Below, piece by piece: positions 17,597 to 26,213 of a stretch of 64,000 nt of DNA. Origin of the DNA: UBA1715 sp045615765 (GTDB taxonomy: Bacteria; Bacteroidota; Bacteroidia; Bacteroidales; UBA1715); assembly GCA_045615765.1 (NCBI GenBank), contig JAZLFM010000002.1, positions 4,209 through 68,208 of the forward strand. Reading direction: 5' to 3'. The notes beneath the pieces were generated by a model. That model was given only the letters and a program-made list of their open reading frames with translations. It was not told the DNA's origin and did no database searches. How positions within the stretch are numbered: position 1 is the stretch's first letter; each line of letters begins with the position of its first letter. Both the position numbers and the translations under genes were made by a program.

Positions 17597-18198
17597 TGTT
17601 CTAACATTTTTTCACTTGCCCATACTAGGCAGAATTTTTCATTGCGAAAATACGATAATTTTATGTTATTCGACTTTTCACCATTTAGAATAATGGAACC
17701 CACTAATTGAGAATCTCCATTTTTTTGTACAGAAAAATCTAGCAAGTCGTATGACGCATTGCTTAATTTAAATAATGTTTCTTTTGCAGACCAAAGAAGA
17801 ATTAAATCTTCTAAGGAAGAGAAGTCGTTGGATTCGTCATTGCGAACAAACTTTTCTGTAATTTTAAAAACTTGTTGTCGAAATTCTTCTATGTCAACGG
17901 CAACAGAATGAGTTTTACTTACGATAACTGCGACAAATGATCTTGAATGCGAGATAGAAATAAATCTTCCATCCATAATTGGTTTCCCAGATTTTTCGTA
18001 AGAAATTTCTTTATAGTCAGAGCCGAGAATTTCTCGTAACAATAATCGAGATTGTATGAATTCGATTTTTCTATTTTCGTTGCTTATAGTTTGAATATGC
18101 TCAATTTCTTGTTTAGATAATTTTGACAAATCGTTGTGCAACAAATTATTATCTTTTTCAGAAACAACTAAAATATATTGCTCGTTTTCAAATCTCAT
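17593..18198 (-). CDS. 4'-phosphopantetheinyl transferase (Sfp-type)
   Basis: A 201-residue enzyme that transfers the phosphopantetheine arm from CoA to carrier proteins. Motifs of the family are all present: SGKPIMDG and ISISHS (residues 80-85), VAVDIEE with magnesium ligands Asp102 and Glu104, and WSAKETLFK (136-144). Its size fits a compact Sfp-like enzyme, which could be the only PPTase of the cell or one for acyl carrier protein. It sits 4 bases after the S41 protease and overlaps the GGGPS gene by 4 bases. Confidence 0.9.
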   Translation of the reverse strand: MRFENEQYILVVSEKDNNLLHNDLSKLSKQEIEHIQTISNENRKIEFIQSRLLLREILGSDYKEISYEKSGKPIMDGRFISISHSRSFVAVIVSKTHSVAVDIEEFRQQVFKITEKFVRNDESNDFSSLEDLILLWSAKETLFKLSNASYDLLDFSVQKNGDSQLVGSIILNGEKSNNIKLSYFRNEKFCLVWASEKMLEQ

Positions 18199-18202
18199 AA
18201 TA

Positions 18203-19777
18203 CTATTTTAGTAGTTCAACAGCTTTTTGAATTGTTTTATCGTCAGTGTTGTACAATTTGTAGAACTCATTGTCTCCAAGAATGCTCCGTATTACGTAAC
18301 AACAAAATAATTTACGTTCCCAATCTGCTTCGAAGTTGCTAAGTTTACCTTTCTTTATATTTTGATTTTCAGCATCTTTATAGACTTTATCTAAAGAAAA
18401 CATTTTATTACAAATATTTTGAATTTCTTTTGCATTGCCTTGACTGGAAAGCATCTCTCTATTTTGATCTGTAAACTCAAATGCGTAGTTATAAACGATG
18501 TTTTTATTTGTTAACTCTTGGAAAAATTGAGAATACACGGTTGTATCAAGAGCAACAAAAATGTCAGGCATAATGCCACCACCTCCATATACAGTTTTGC
18601 CCGTTTTCGTCGTGAATTTTAAAGAATCTGGAAAATGAACGCTGTCTGCTTCGTACATTTCTCCATGTGAATAGCGATCCACTAATTCTCTATCGTAATC
18701 AGATAACTTGCCGTTATATGGTTTTTGTATGCATCGTCCAGATGGAGTGTAGAATTTCTTTGTAGAAAGGCGTACGACAGAGCTATCGCGAAGAACGAAG
18801 TCTTCGTTTACGACACCTTTCCCATACGACCGTCGTCCGACAATAGTGCCGCGCCCGTTATCTTGCATTGCGCCAGCAAAGATTTCACTTGCCGAAGCTG
18901 AATATTCATTTATAAGCACAACAAGTTCAATATTTTTACAAGTGCCATTCCCTTCTGCTGTAAAATATTCAGCAGGTTCTTTTTTCCCTTTAGTAAAAAC
19001 TATGGTATCGCCTTGCGAAAGGAACTCGTTTGCTAAATCTATGGAAGTGTACAAAAGGCCGCCGCCATTGTCACGCAAGTCAACAATCAGTTTTTGTAAA
19101 CCTTGTTGTTTCATTTTTGAAACAGCCGAAAGAAATTCTTCATGCGTAGTTTGTGAAAAGCAGTCAATTGCAATGTAACCGATAGCATTATCAATCATAT
19201 ACGCAGTTTCTATACTAGTGATAGGAATAGCGTCTCGTGTAATTTCAAAAGTAAGTAGTTCAGGTGTATGTATGCGCTTTATACCAACTTTTACTTTTGT
19301 CCCGCGTGGGCCTTTTAGCAGTTTAATGGTTTTCTCGTTTGTAATACCATTTCCTGCAATTATGGAATCATTCACGCTTACAATTCTGTCTCCCGCGTGA
19401 ATGTCGAGCTTTTCGGAAGGACCACCGTGTATTACTTGTACAATGACGATGGTGTCGTTTTGTATAGCAAACTGAACACCGATACCGTCGAATGAGCCTA
19501 AAATAGGGTCAATCATTTCACGGTAATTGTCTGTTGTGATGTACGAAGAATGAGGATCAAGCTTTTCAAAAAGAGGCGACATTAGGCTATCGCTAATGCT
19601 ATCTATATTTATGTTTTCTACATAATTATTTCGTATCAATTGAAGTATTTCTTCAATTTTAGAAGTTGGTTGTATGCCTTTTCTTGGAACTGTTGTGAAT
19701 TGTCTTTGGAGAAACATTCCTCCTGCAAAAGCAACAGCAATCAATAAGGGAAGTAATATCCGTAGTCTGTTATTCAT
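18203..19777 (-). CDS. S41-family C-terminal processing protease (CtpA-like)
   Basis: A 524-residue envelope protease anchored by an N-terminal membrane helix (about residues 7-24). A PDZ domain follows (about 95-170: SFDGIGVQFAI, HAGDRIVSVND), then the catalytic core with VDLRDNGGG, the serine motif SASASE (293-298) and the catalytic lysine in RSYGKGVV (Lys320). Proteases of this family trim or degrade periplasmic proteins from the C terminus. The ATG at 19777 is preferred; an in-frame ATG at 19801 would add eight residues and increase overlap with the upstream dCMP deaminase gene. Confidence 0.92.
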   Translation of the reverse strand: MNNRLRILLPLLIAVAFAGGMFLQRQFTTVPRKGIQPTSKIEEILQLIRNNYVENINIDSISDSLMSPLFEKLDPHSSYITTDNYREMIDPILGSFDGIGVQFAIQNDTIVIVQVIHGGPSEKLDIHAGDRIVSVNDSIIAGNGITNEKTIKLLKGPRGTKVKVGIKRIHTPELLTFEITRDAIPITSIETAYMIDNAIGYIAIDCFSQTTHEEFLSAVSKMKQQGLQKLIVDLRDNGGGLLYTSIDLANEFLSQGDTIVFTKGKKEPAEYFTAEGNGTCKNIELVVLINEYSASASEIFAGAMQDNGRGTIVGRRSYGKGVVNEDFVLRDSSVVRLSTKKFYTPSGRCIQKPYNGKLSDYDRELVDRYSHGEMYEADSVHFPDSLKFTTKTGKTVYGGGGIMPDIFVALDTTVYSQFFQELTNKNIVYNYAFEFTDQNREMLSSQGNAKEIQNICNKMFSLDKVYKDAENQNIKKGKLSNFEADWERKLFCCYVIRSILGDNEFYKLYNTDDKTIQKAVELLK

Positions 19778-20216
19778 CAACCGAAATTTGAAGGACTTCA
19801 ATGTTCGCTCTTTTTAGAAGCTGAATGCCATCGTCTATTCGATATGGTTCGGAGTAAACAACTTTTTTTATCCCAGATTGAATAATAAGTTTTGCACATT
19901 CGATACAAGGCGAAGTTGTTACATACAAAGTCGCTCCATCGCTGTTGTTCGCTGACTTTGCGACTTTTGTGATAGCATTTGCTTCGGCGTGGAGTACATA
20001 TGCTTTTGTCTTTCCATCTTCGTCTTCACATATGTTTTCAAATCCTGAAGGTGTCCCATTAAATCCATCAGAAATAATCATTTTATCTTTTACAATTAGT
20101 GCACCAACTTGTCGGCGAATGCAATAGGAGTTTTCCGCCCAAATTTTCGCCATTCGTAAATATCGTCTGTCTAATTGTTGTTGCTTCTCTGTCAACACTT
20201 TATAATCGCAAGCCAT
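19770..20216 (-). CDS. dCMP deaminase family protein (ComEB-like)
   Basis: A 148-residue zinc deaminase. The active site is HAEANAI (His76, Glu78) and PCIECA (Cys104, Cys107), with an extra Cys63 typical of the dCMP deaminase group. The probable reaction is dCMP to dUMP for thymidylate synthesis. It lacks membrane segments. It is the first gene of the minus-strand unit and overlaps the S41 protease start by eight bases. Confidence 0.9.
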   Translation of the reverse strand: MACDYKVLTEKQQQLDRRYLRMAKIWAENSYCIRRQVGALIVKDKMIISDGFNGTPSGFENICEDEDGKTKAYVLHAEANAITKVAKSANNSDGATLYVTTSPCIECAKLIIQSGIKKVVYSEPYRIDDGIQLLKRANIEVLQISVDE

Positions 20217-20300
20217 ACTTATTTCTTAAAACGTGCGCAAGGTACAAATTTCTTGTAAAAGATTGTGCGATAAAAACTTTTTAGCATCGACAAATGTTTT

Positions 20301-20308
20301 TACCTTTG
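20301..20308 (+). promoter_or_regulatory. Promoter -7 box of the glycosyltransferase gene
   Basis: TACCTTTG matches TAnnTTTG, 22 bases before the ATG at 20331. A second, weaker candidate CATTTTTG ends at 20323. Confidence 0.45.
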
Positions 20309-20330
20309 TTTATATCATTTTTGTGCGCTT

Positions 20331-21551
20331 ATGGCTCGTGTTCTATATATTTCGTATGATGGTATGACTGATAATTTAGGTCAGTCGCAAGTGATTCCTT
20401 ATTTGATAGGCTTAACTCGAAAAGGACATACCATTACGATTCTTAGTTGCGAGAAACCATTAGCTTATGAAAAGAGAGAGAAGCACATAGCCGCACTTTT
20501 GAAAAAGAATGGAATAAACTGGGAACCAATCCAATATACTGCTAAACCTCCGATTTTTTCGACATTGTACGATATTCGAATGATGCAGAAAAAGGCAAGG
20601 GAAATAGTGCAACAGCAGCAGATAGAACTTGTTCACTGTAGAAGTTATATTTCTGCTCACATCGGTCGTTTTTGTCAGAAAGAGTTTGGTTTGCCATGGA
20701 TTTTCGACATGCGTGGTTTTTGGGCAGACGAACGAGTTGAAGGTGGTATTTGGAATACTTCAAAATGGATGTATAGATTAGTCTACAATTATTTCAAAAA
20801 CGCAGAAAAAGAATTTATTACAAAATCTAATTATATAATTAGTTTAACTAAAAATGGTGCAGAGGAAATTCAGTCTTGGACCGAATACCAGCAAGCTAAA
20901 ACGCCGATACAAGTGATACCTTGTTGTGCCGATTTGCACCTGTTTCAATATAATAAGAATTTAGGCTCTGTACGAAAGAAATTGCGTATCTCGGAATCTA
21001 ACTTTGTCGTTAGTTATTTAGGTTCCTTTGGTACTTGGTACATGACAGAAGAAATGTTTGATTTCTTCAAAGTTTTGTATGAAAAGAACAATAATGCTGT
21101 CTTTCTCTGCATTACACCAGACAATCCTGATAAATTGGACTCTATTGCAATTCGAAAAGACATACCTCGTTCTGCCTTACGCGTTGTAAAAGCAAATCGA
21201 GAAGATGTTCCTCTTTATGCTTCCTTATCGAATTGGTCGTTGTTTTTTATAAAACCGGTGTATTCGAAAAAAGCATCTTCTCCAACAAAAATGGGTGAAC
21301 TGCTTTCTTTAGGGATTCCATTAGTATGTAATGGTGGAGTTGGCGATGTGGATACAATTATGAAAGATTGCGACCAAGGCTATGTTGTGAATTCATTTAC
21401 GGAAAATGAATATGCTGTCGTCGCAGAAAAAATTCTGTCTGATTTAGATCCTAGTAGAGAAAAGCTCCGTTCTGTTGCAGAAAAATATTATTCGCTGGAG
21501 CGTGGAGTTGAATTGTATGAAGAAGTTTATAGGAACAGTTTAAGTAATTGA
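20331..21551 (+). CDS. Glycosyltransferase, GT4-like (GT-B fold)
   Basis: A 406-residue cytoplasmic glycosyltransferase. The N-terminal Rossmann half begins VLYISYDGMTDNLGQSQV with the expected glycine-containing loop, and a central donor-side half runs from about residue 220 (VVSYLGSFGTWY). The usual EX7E region is replaced by SPTKMGELLSLGIPLVCNGG, a form common in Bacteroidota GT4 proteins. The substrate is unknown; polysaccharide or glycoconjugate assembly is likely. The CPBP protease gene follows after 9 bases. Confidence 0.8.
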   Translation: MARVLYISYDGMTDNLGQSQVIPYLIGLTRKGHTITILSCEKPLAYEKREKHIAALLKKNGINWEPIQYTAKPPIFSTLYDIRMMQKKAREIVQQQQIELVHCRSYISAHIGRFCQKEFGLPWIFDMRGFWADERVEGGIWNTSKWMYRLVYNYFKNAEKEFITKSNYIISLTKNGAEEIQSWTEYQQAKTPIQVIPCCADLHLFQYNKNLGSVRKKLRISESNFVVSYLGSFGTWYMTEEMFDFFKVLYEKNNNAVFLCITPDNPDKLDSIAIRKDIPRSALRVVKANREDVPLYASLSNWSLFFIKPVYSKKASSPTKMGELLSLGIPLVCNGGVGDVDTIMKDCDQGYVVNSFTENEYAVVAEKILSDLDPSREKLRSVAEKYYSLERGVELYEEVYRNSLSN

Positions 21552-21560
21552 TAAATAGTC

Positions 21561-22430
21561 ATGAAAGGTAAATTATTTCAATTTTTACTTGTATTATTTT
21601 TTATAAGTTTTGTTTCAGCTTCCTGTTTTTATTTTTTAGGTGGAAACTATAATTCTTTGGGAGGTACAATCTTTGCATCGGTTTATATGTTCATACCAAT
21701 AATATCGGTACTTATTGTACAATTTCTACAAAAGGAACCATTGTTGAAAGGACTTGGAACATCATTCCGCATAAATAAATGGTTTTTCTTTGGTTGGTTG
21801 CTCATGCCAATCTATAGTGTTCTTATATTGTTTTGCTCGACTATTGTACCTGGAACGACTTTTTCAACAGAAACGCCCCTGCTTTTGAATGCTATGGAAG
21901 AATTGTCGAAAACTATCCCTAATGCAAATGCTTGGTTGGTGATGCTAATAGTTATTGTTTCTGCTCTTTGGGCAGGTCTTACAATAAATGCGGTATTTGC
22001 CTACGGTGAAGAAATAGCATGGCGTGGTTGGCTTTTGCGTGAATGTAGTGGAATGTCATTTTTAAAAGCTTCATTATTTAGCGGATTTATATGGGGTGTA
22101 TGGCATTCTCCTGTTATTCTTATGGGACATAATTATCCGGAACATCCTGTTTTGGGTGTGTTTGTAATGATTGCTTTTTGTATGGCTACAACTCCTTTAT
22201 TCTTGTATGTCCGAATTAAGTCTCAATCTGTTATAGCAGCTGCTATTATGCACGGTACTTTGAACGCAACTGCTGGTTTATCGTTGCTGTATCTTTTGCA
22301 TGAACATACTTGGGGGTCAATTATTGCTGGTCCTTGTGGATTAGTTGGAATAGTTATACTATTGTGTATTGATTTGGCAATCTTTGTATTCGATAAAGAT
22401 GTTGCAATAGGGATAATTGAAAATAAATAA
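21561..22430 (+). CDS. CPBP-family intramembrane metalloprotease
   Basis: A 289-residue polytopic membrane protein with about eight helices. The CPBP (Abi/Rce1-type) motifs are present: GEEIAWRGWL with the paired glutamates and Arg, then FIWGVWHSPVIL with the metal-binding His, and a later His in AAAIMHGTLNA. Relatives cleave prenylated or bacteriocin-type peptides or act in self-immunity, but the substrate here is not indicated. It is likely co-transcribed with the glycosyltransferase. Confidence 0.85.
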   Translation: MKGKLFQFLLVLFFISFVSASCFYFLGGNYNSLGGTIFASVYMFIPIISVLIVQFLQKEPLLKGLGTSFRINKWFFFGWLLMPIYSVLILFCSTIVPGTTFSTETPLLLNAMEELSKTIPNANAWLVMLIVIVSALWAGLTINAVFAYGEEIAWRGWLLRECSGMSFLKASLFSGFIWGVWHSPVILMGHNYPEHPVLGVFVMIAFCMATTPLFLYVRIKSQSVIAAAIMHGTLNATAGLSLLYLLHEHTWGSIIAGPCGLVGIVILLCIDLAIFVFDKDVAIGIIENK

Positions 22431-22452
22431 AGACGTCCCGAAGAACGTCTCT
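22420..22452 (-). terminator. Terminator of lepA with UUCG tetraloop
   Basis: On the minus strand AGACGT-TC-TTCG-GG-ACGTCT forms an eight-pair stem (one G.U) closed by the stable C(UUCG)G tetraloop, followed by a T-rich tail reaching 22420. Read on the plus strand the U.G pair becomes a C.A mismatch, so it fits lepA better than the CPBP gene. Confidence 0.75.
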
Positions 22453-22460
22453 ATTACCAA

Positions 22461-24251
22461 TTAGTCGTTTAGTTTTAGAACAGCAAGGAAAGCTTTTTGT
22501 GGGATTTCAACATTACCCACTTGTTTCATTCTTTTCTTACCCTCTTTCTGTTTTTCAAGCAATTTACGCTTACGGGAAATATCACCACCGTAGCATTTTG
22601 CCGTCACATCTTTTCGAACGGCTTTTACTGTTTCGCGGGCGATAACCTTGGTTCCTATTGCTGCCTGAATTGCAACATCAAATTGTTGACGAGGAATCAA
22701 GCCTTTCAATTTCTCACAAATACGTTTACCGAAGTCGTAAGCGTTATTTTGGTGAATAAGAGCCGACAATGCATCGACGGGATCACCATTTAGTAGGATA
22801 TCCAATTTGGAAAGTTTTGATTCGCGGAAACCGATAATATGGTAGTCGAACGAAGCGTATCCCTTCGAGATGCTTTTTAGTTTATCATAGAAATCGAACA
22901 CAATTTCACCAAGTGGAAGTTCAAAATTGATTTCCACGCGATTTCCTGTCAAATATGTTTGATTCTTTAGAATACCTCGCTTATCGATACACAATTTCAT
23001 AATCGGACCGATAAATTCAGCATTAGTAATAATTTGTGCAGCGATATAAGGTTCTTCAATGTAATCGATTGAACTTGGATCTGGCAAGTCTGTTGGGTTG
23101 TTTACAATGATTTTTTCACCTTTCTTTGTATAACAATAGTACGAAACGTTAGGCGTAGTAGTAATAACGCTCATATTAAATTCACGATCCAAACGCTCTT
23201 GTACGATTTCCATGTGAAGTAATCCTAAGAAACCACATCGGAAGCCAAATCCTAATGCTGCAGAAGACTCTGGCTGATAAGTAAGTGACGCATCGTTCAA
23301 CTGTAATTTCTCCATCGAAGCACGTAATGGTTCGTAGTCTTCAGTATCTATCGGGTAAATACCGGCAAACACCATAGGTTTAACTTCTTCGAAACCATCA
23401 ATTGCCTTCTCACATTGTCTGTCCTTGTGAGTGATAGTATCACCAACGCGAACTTCGCGAGCTGTTTTTATACCAGAGATAATGTAACCAACATCGCCTG
23501 TTTTTACAACAGAGCGAGGTTCCATATCAAGTCGTAAAACGCCAACTTCCAATGCTTCGTATTCTTTTTTTGTATTGATGAATTTCACCAAATCATTGGT
23601 ATGAATTTCACCATTAAGAATTTTATAGTAAGCAATAATTCCTCTGAAAGAATTAAATACCGAGTCAAAAATCAATGCTTGTAGTGGAGCTTCTGGATCG
23701 CCTTTTGGGGCAGGGATTTTTTCGACAATAGTTTGTAGGATTTTTTCCACTCCCAAACCTGTTTTTCCACTGGCTTCAAGGATTTCGTCTCGGTCGCAAC
23801 CGATAAGTTCAACGATTTGATCTTTAACTTCTTCAGGCATTGCACTTGGCAAGTCCATTTTGTTAAGGATAGGAATAATTTCCAAATCGTTTTCTATTGC
23901 TAAGTATAGGTTCGAAATTGTTTGTGCCTGAATACCTTGGGTTGCGTCAACAATTAGTAAAGCGCCCTCGCAAGCCGCAATAGAACGGGAAACTTCATAA
24001 GAAAAATCCACGTGTCCCGGAGTGTCGATAAGATTAAGCACATATTTTTGACCATTATAGGTGTAATCCATTTGGATTGCGTGGCTCTTAATCGTAATGC
24101 CTCGTTCGCGTTCCAAATCCATATCATCAAGAATTTGATCTTGTGCGTCACGTTCAGAAACGGTGTGGGTAAATTCCAAAAGTCTATCGGCCAAGGTACT
24201 TTTACCGTGGTCAATATGTGCAATGATACAGAAATTGCGAATGTGCTCCAT
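22461..24251 (-). CDS. lepA: Translation elongation factor 4 (LepA)
   Basis: A 596-residue ribosome-associated GTPase thought to act on stalled or mistranslocated ribosomes. G motifs are AHIDHGKST (G1), RGITIKS (G2), DTPGH (G3) and NKMD (G4). The LepA-specific C-terminal domain ends KRMKQVGNVEIPQKAFLAVL. The ATG at 24251 (MEHIRNFCIIAHIDHGKST) is chosen because it gives the usual LepA N-terminus; a start nine codons upstream would overlap the probable promoter. It stands alone on the minus strand. Confidence 0.97.
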   Translation of the reverse strand: MEHIRNFCIIAHIDHGKSTLADRLLEFTHTVSERDAQDQILDDMDLERERGITIKSHAIQMDYTYNGQKYVLNLIDTPGHVDFSYEVSRSIAACEGALLIVDATQGIQAQTISNLYLAIENDLEIIPILNKMDLPSAMPEEVKDQIVELIGCDRDEILEASGKTGLGVEKILQTIVEKIPAPKGDPEAPLQALIFDSVFNSFRGIIAYYKILNGEIHTNDLVKFINTKKEYEALEVGVLRLDMEPRSVVKTGDVGYIISGIKTAREVRVGDTITHKDRQCEKAIDGFEEVKPMVFAGIYPIDTEDYEPLRASMEKLQLNDASLTYQPESSAALGFGFRCGFLGLLHMEIVQERLDREFNMSVITTTPNVSYYCYTKKGEKIIVNNPTDLPDPSSIDYIEEPYIAAQIITNAEFIGPIMKLCIDKRGILKNQTYLTGNRVEINFELPLGEIVFDFYDKLKSISKGYASFDYHIIGFRESKLSKLDILLNGDPVDALSALIHQNNAYDFGKRICEKLKGLIPRQQFDVAIQAAIGTKVIARETVKAVRKDVTAKCYGGDISRKRKLLEKQKEGKKRMKQVGNVEIPQKAFLAVLKLND

Positions 24252-24266
24252 CGTATATATTTTTGG

Positions 24267-24274
24267 CAAATATA
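24267..24274 (-). promoter_or_regulatory. Promoter -7 box of lepA
   Basis: TATATTTG on the minus strand, a full match to TAnnTTTG, ends 15 bases upstream of the lepA ATG. Confidence 0.55.
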
Positions 24275-24322
24275 ACAAAAAGGCATTAATTATCTGTTTA
24301 CTATTATTTCAAACAAAAATCG

Positions 24323-24330
24323 TATTTTTG
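24323..24330 (+). promoter_or_regulatory. Promoter -7 box of the Imm33-like gene
   Basis: TATTTTTG matches TAnnTTTG, 17 bases upstream of the ATG at 24348. An in-frame TTG at 24342 would lie at or next to the transcript start and is rejected as start. Confidence 0.55.
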
Positions 24331-24347
24331 CGTAGAATCATTTGGTT

Positions 24348-24677
24348 ATGGCAGATAATAAATACAAACTTCAAGTTGCTGATTTACAAGATTTAGTAAA
24401 GCCTATGGGCTATTGCATCGCATCGGATAGAATTACTGTTGATGGTGCAAAAGTTGGTTTTGCATATCGCGAAGAAAAAGAAGACGAAGAGGATAGTGGC
24501 TGGCGTTTTCTTGCCGGCGACGAAACCGACGAATATCTTGATGACCAACAACATTTTATGATGTTTGATGTAAACTATATAGCCAATATTGATCAAGCTA
24601 TTATAAAAATTCTACGTGCAAAGATTGGTTCTGAGTTTGAACGTGTGGAAGGAACTGATGAATTCCAAAAATATTAG
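24348..24677 (+). CDS. DUF2185 / Imm33-like protein
   Basis: A 109-residue acidic soluble protein. GWRFLAGDETDEY followed by DVNYIANIDQAII is the hallmark of the DUF2185 family, grouped with the Imm33 immunity-protein domain found beside polymorphic toxins. Here no toxin gene is adjacent: lepA lies upstream on the other strand and a flippase converges downstream, overlapping its stop by four bases. It may be a solitary immunity protein or a housekeeping member of the family. Confidence 0.8.
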   Translation: MADNKYKLQVADLQDLVKPMGYCIASDRITVDGAKVGFAYREEKEDEEDSGWRFLAGDETDEYLDDQQHFMMFDVNYIANIDQAIIKILRAKIGSEFERVEGTDEFQKY

Positions 24678-26173
24678 GATTTTTTTATTCCTATTTTCTT
24701 CAAGATAGAATCTGCTAATTCGTTCACGTCTTCAGATATGTGAGTGACGTATATAGTTGTACAGAACAAGATTGTAAGTGCGGAACTTTTAATCACAATA
24801 TCACAGATGAAATTCCCCGTTTCTGGTAGTAAGAAACAAGTTCCGTATGTAGCGACACCTATTACTATAATAGCTACATGATGCCAAGAATATGGTTGCA
24901 AATTCCATTTTCTATGTACATACGAGAATGCAACTATGTTATAAATAATTCTTGCTATACACGAAGAAATAGCTGCTCCGCTAATTCCATAGAGGGGAAT
25001 GAACACAAAGTTCAAGGCTATAATTCCTACAATTAATGCAAACGTCCAATGGGAAAGTTTTTCATATTGTGTTGAATTGCTTACAATATCTTTATTTATA
25101 CCAGATGCCATATCGGTAAGATTCATAATACCGATAAAAACAATTACCCAGCGTCCTGCGGAATATTCTTCAGGAATAAGTTGAAAGATATAATCTAAAT
25201 TGATGCATAGTCCGAAAAACACAAGTGTTCCAACTATAAGTTGCGTAATCGTACTTTTTTTATATAAGACTTGTAATTGTTGCAAATCATTTTGTTTCCA
25301 CGCCTCGGCAACTAATGTAGAGGTTATTTTTTGTAACGGTCTGTTTGGTAAAATTACCATTGTGGCAAAATACGAGCAGGTTGTATATATGCCGACTTGT
25401 GCCAATGGATTTTCTATCATCAATTTTTCTATCATTACACGATCTATATTGATGACAATAATATTTGCAGACGTTATGATAATTCCGAAAACACTGACAC
25501 GAAACAATTCTTTTCCCATTTGTTTGTCAATAAGGGAAAAATTAGGTTGAAGGAAGAGTTGTCTGTCTTTCAACAGTGCAAAAATCATATAGAAAAATAC
25601 AACTCCGTAAATACAAACATACCAATAAACAAACGATTGAAAATCAAAACAATTCAGAATATAGAACAGTATCAAAATCATTGTTAGGATTCGTACCACA
25701 ACTTCTTTCATAACTATACCGCGTGTAGCATTAAACAATGCTTTTGTATAGCAATCGAAAATGTTGAAGAAAGCGGTAAAAATGAACATAGGAATTATAA
25801 GAATTGCATATTCCTGTAGTAGATTTCCGCTCGAATCACTATTGTTTGAAATAATGTATGGATATAGTAAATGAAAAAGTCCGATGGCGAGTATTGTAGC
25901 AATTGCAACAACAAGAACCGTTAGAAATAGAAAACCGTTGTGTTTTTTATTTTCGTCCCGGAAGTAGGGAAACATTCTTGTGATGGTGTTGGTAAATCCT
26001 GCTGAACAAAATTGTGCGAAAAGAGTTCCGTATGTTACCAACAAGTTTAGCAAACCAATTTGTTCTGCGTCAAGATAATGGGGGAATAAAAGTGCGCTTG
26101 TGACAAAGCCCAGGAATGCTCCGAGATAAACCCAGAACGAACCAATAATCGATTGTGTGCGAACTATTCCCAT
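24674..26173 (-). CDS. Polysaccharide flippase (Wzx/MATE-like)
   Basis: A 499-residue integral membrane protein with about 14 hydrophobic helices. The N-terminus (GSFWVYLGAFLGFVTSALLF, then LNLLVTYGTLFAQFCSAGFT) is characteristic of polysaccharide biosynthesis exporters of the MOP superfamily. The role is transfer of lipid-linked glycans across the inner membrane. It lies 40 bases downstream of a YfhO-like gene, the space being filled by a hairpin. Together with YfhO it suggests glycoconjugate assembly. Confidence 0.88.
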   Translation of the reverse strand: MGIVRTQSIIGSFWVYLGAFLGFVTSALLFPHYLDAEQIGLLNLLVTYGTLFAQFCSAGFTNTITRMFPYFRDENKKHNGFLFLTVLVVAIATILAIGLFHLLYPYIISNNSDSSGNLLQEYAILIIPMFIFTAFFNIFDCYTKALFNATRGIVMKEVVVRILTMILILFYILNCFDFQSFVYWYVCIYGVVFFYMIFALLKDRQLFLQPNFSLIDKQMGKELFRVSVFGIIITSANIIVINIDRVMIEKLMIENPLAQVGIYTTCSYFATMVILPNRPLQKITSTLVAEAWKQNDLQQLQVLYKKSTITQLIVGTLVFFGLCINLDYIFQLIPEEYSAGRWVIVFIGIMNLTDMASGINKDIVSNSTQYEKLSHWTFALIVGIIALNFVFIPLYGISGAAISSCIARIIYNIVAFSYVHRKWNLQPYSWHHVAIIVIGVATYGTCFLLPETGNFICDIVIKSSALTILFCTTIYVTHISEDVNELADSILKKIGIKKS

Positions 26174-26182
26174 TCTATTATT

Positions 26183-26210
26183 GTAGAGACGATGTGTACA
26201 TCGTCTCCAT
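26183..26210. repeat. Intergenic palindrome between the YfhO-like and flippase genes
   Basis: GAGACGATG pairs with CATCGTCTC (26186-26194 with 26199-26207) around TGTA, with weaker flanking pairs. It occupies most of the 40-base spacer between two same-strand genes and lacks a T run directly after the stem. It resembles the hairpins at 4398 and 31770 in position and form. Confidence 0.5.
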
Positions 26211-26213
26211 TGT

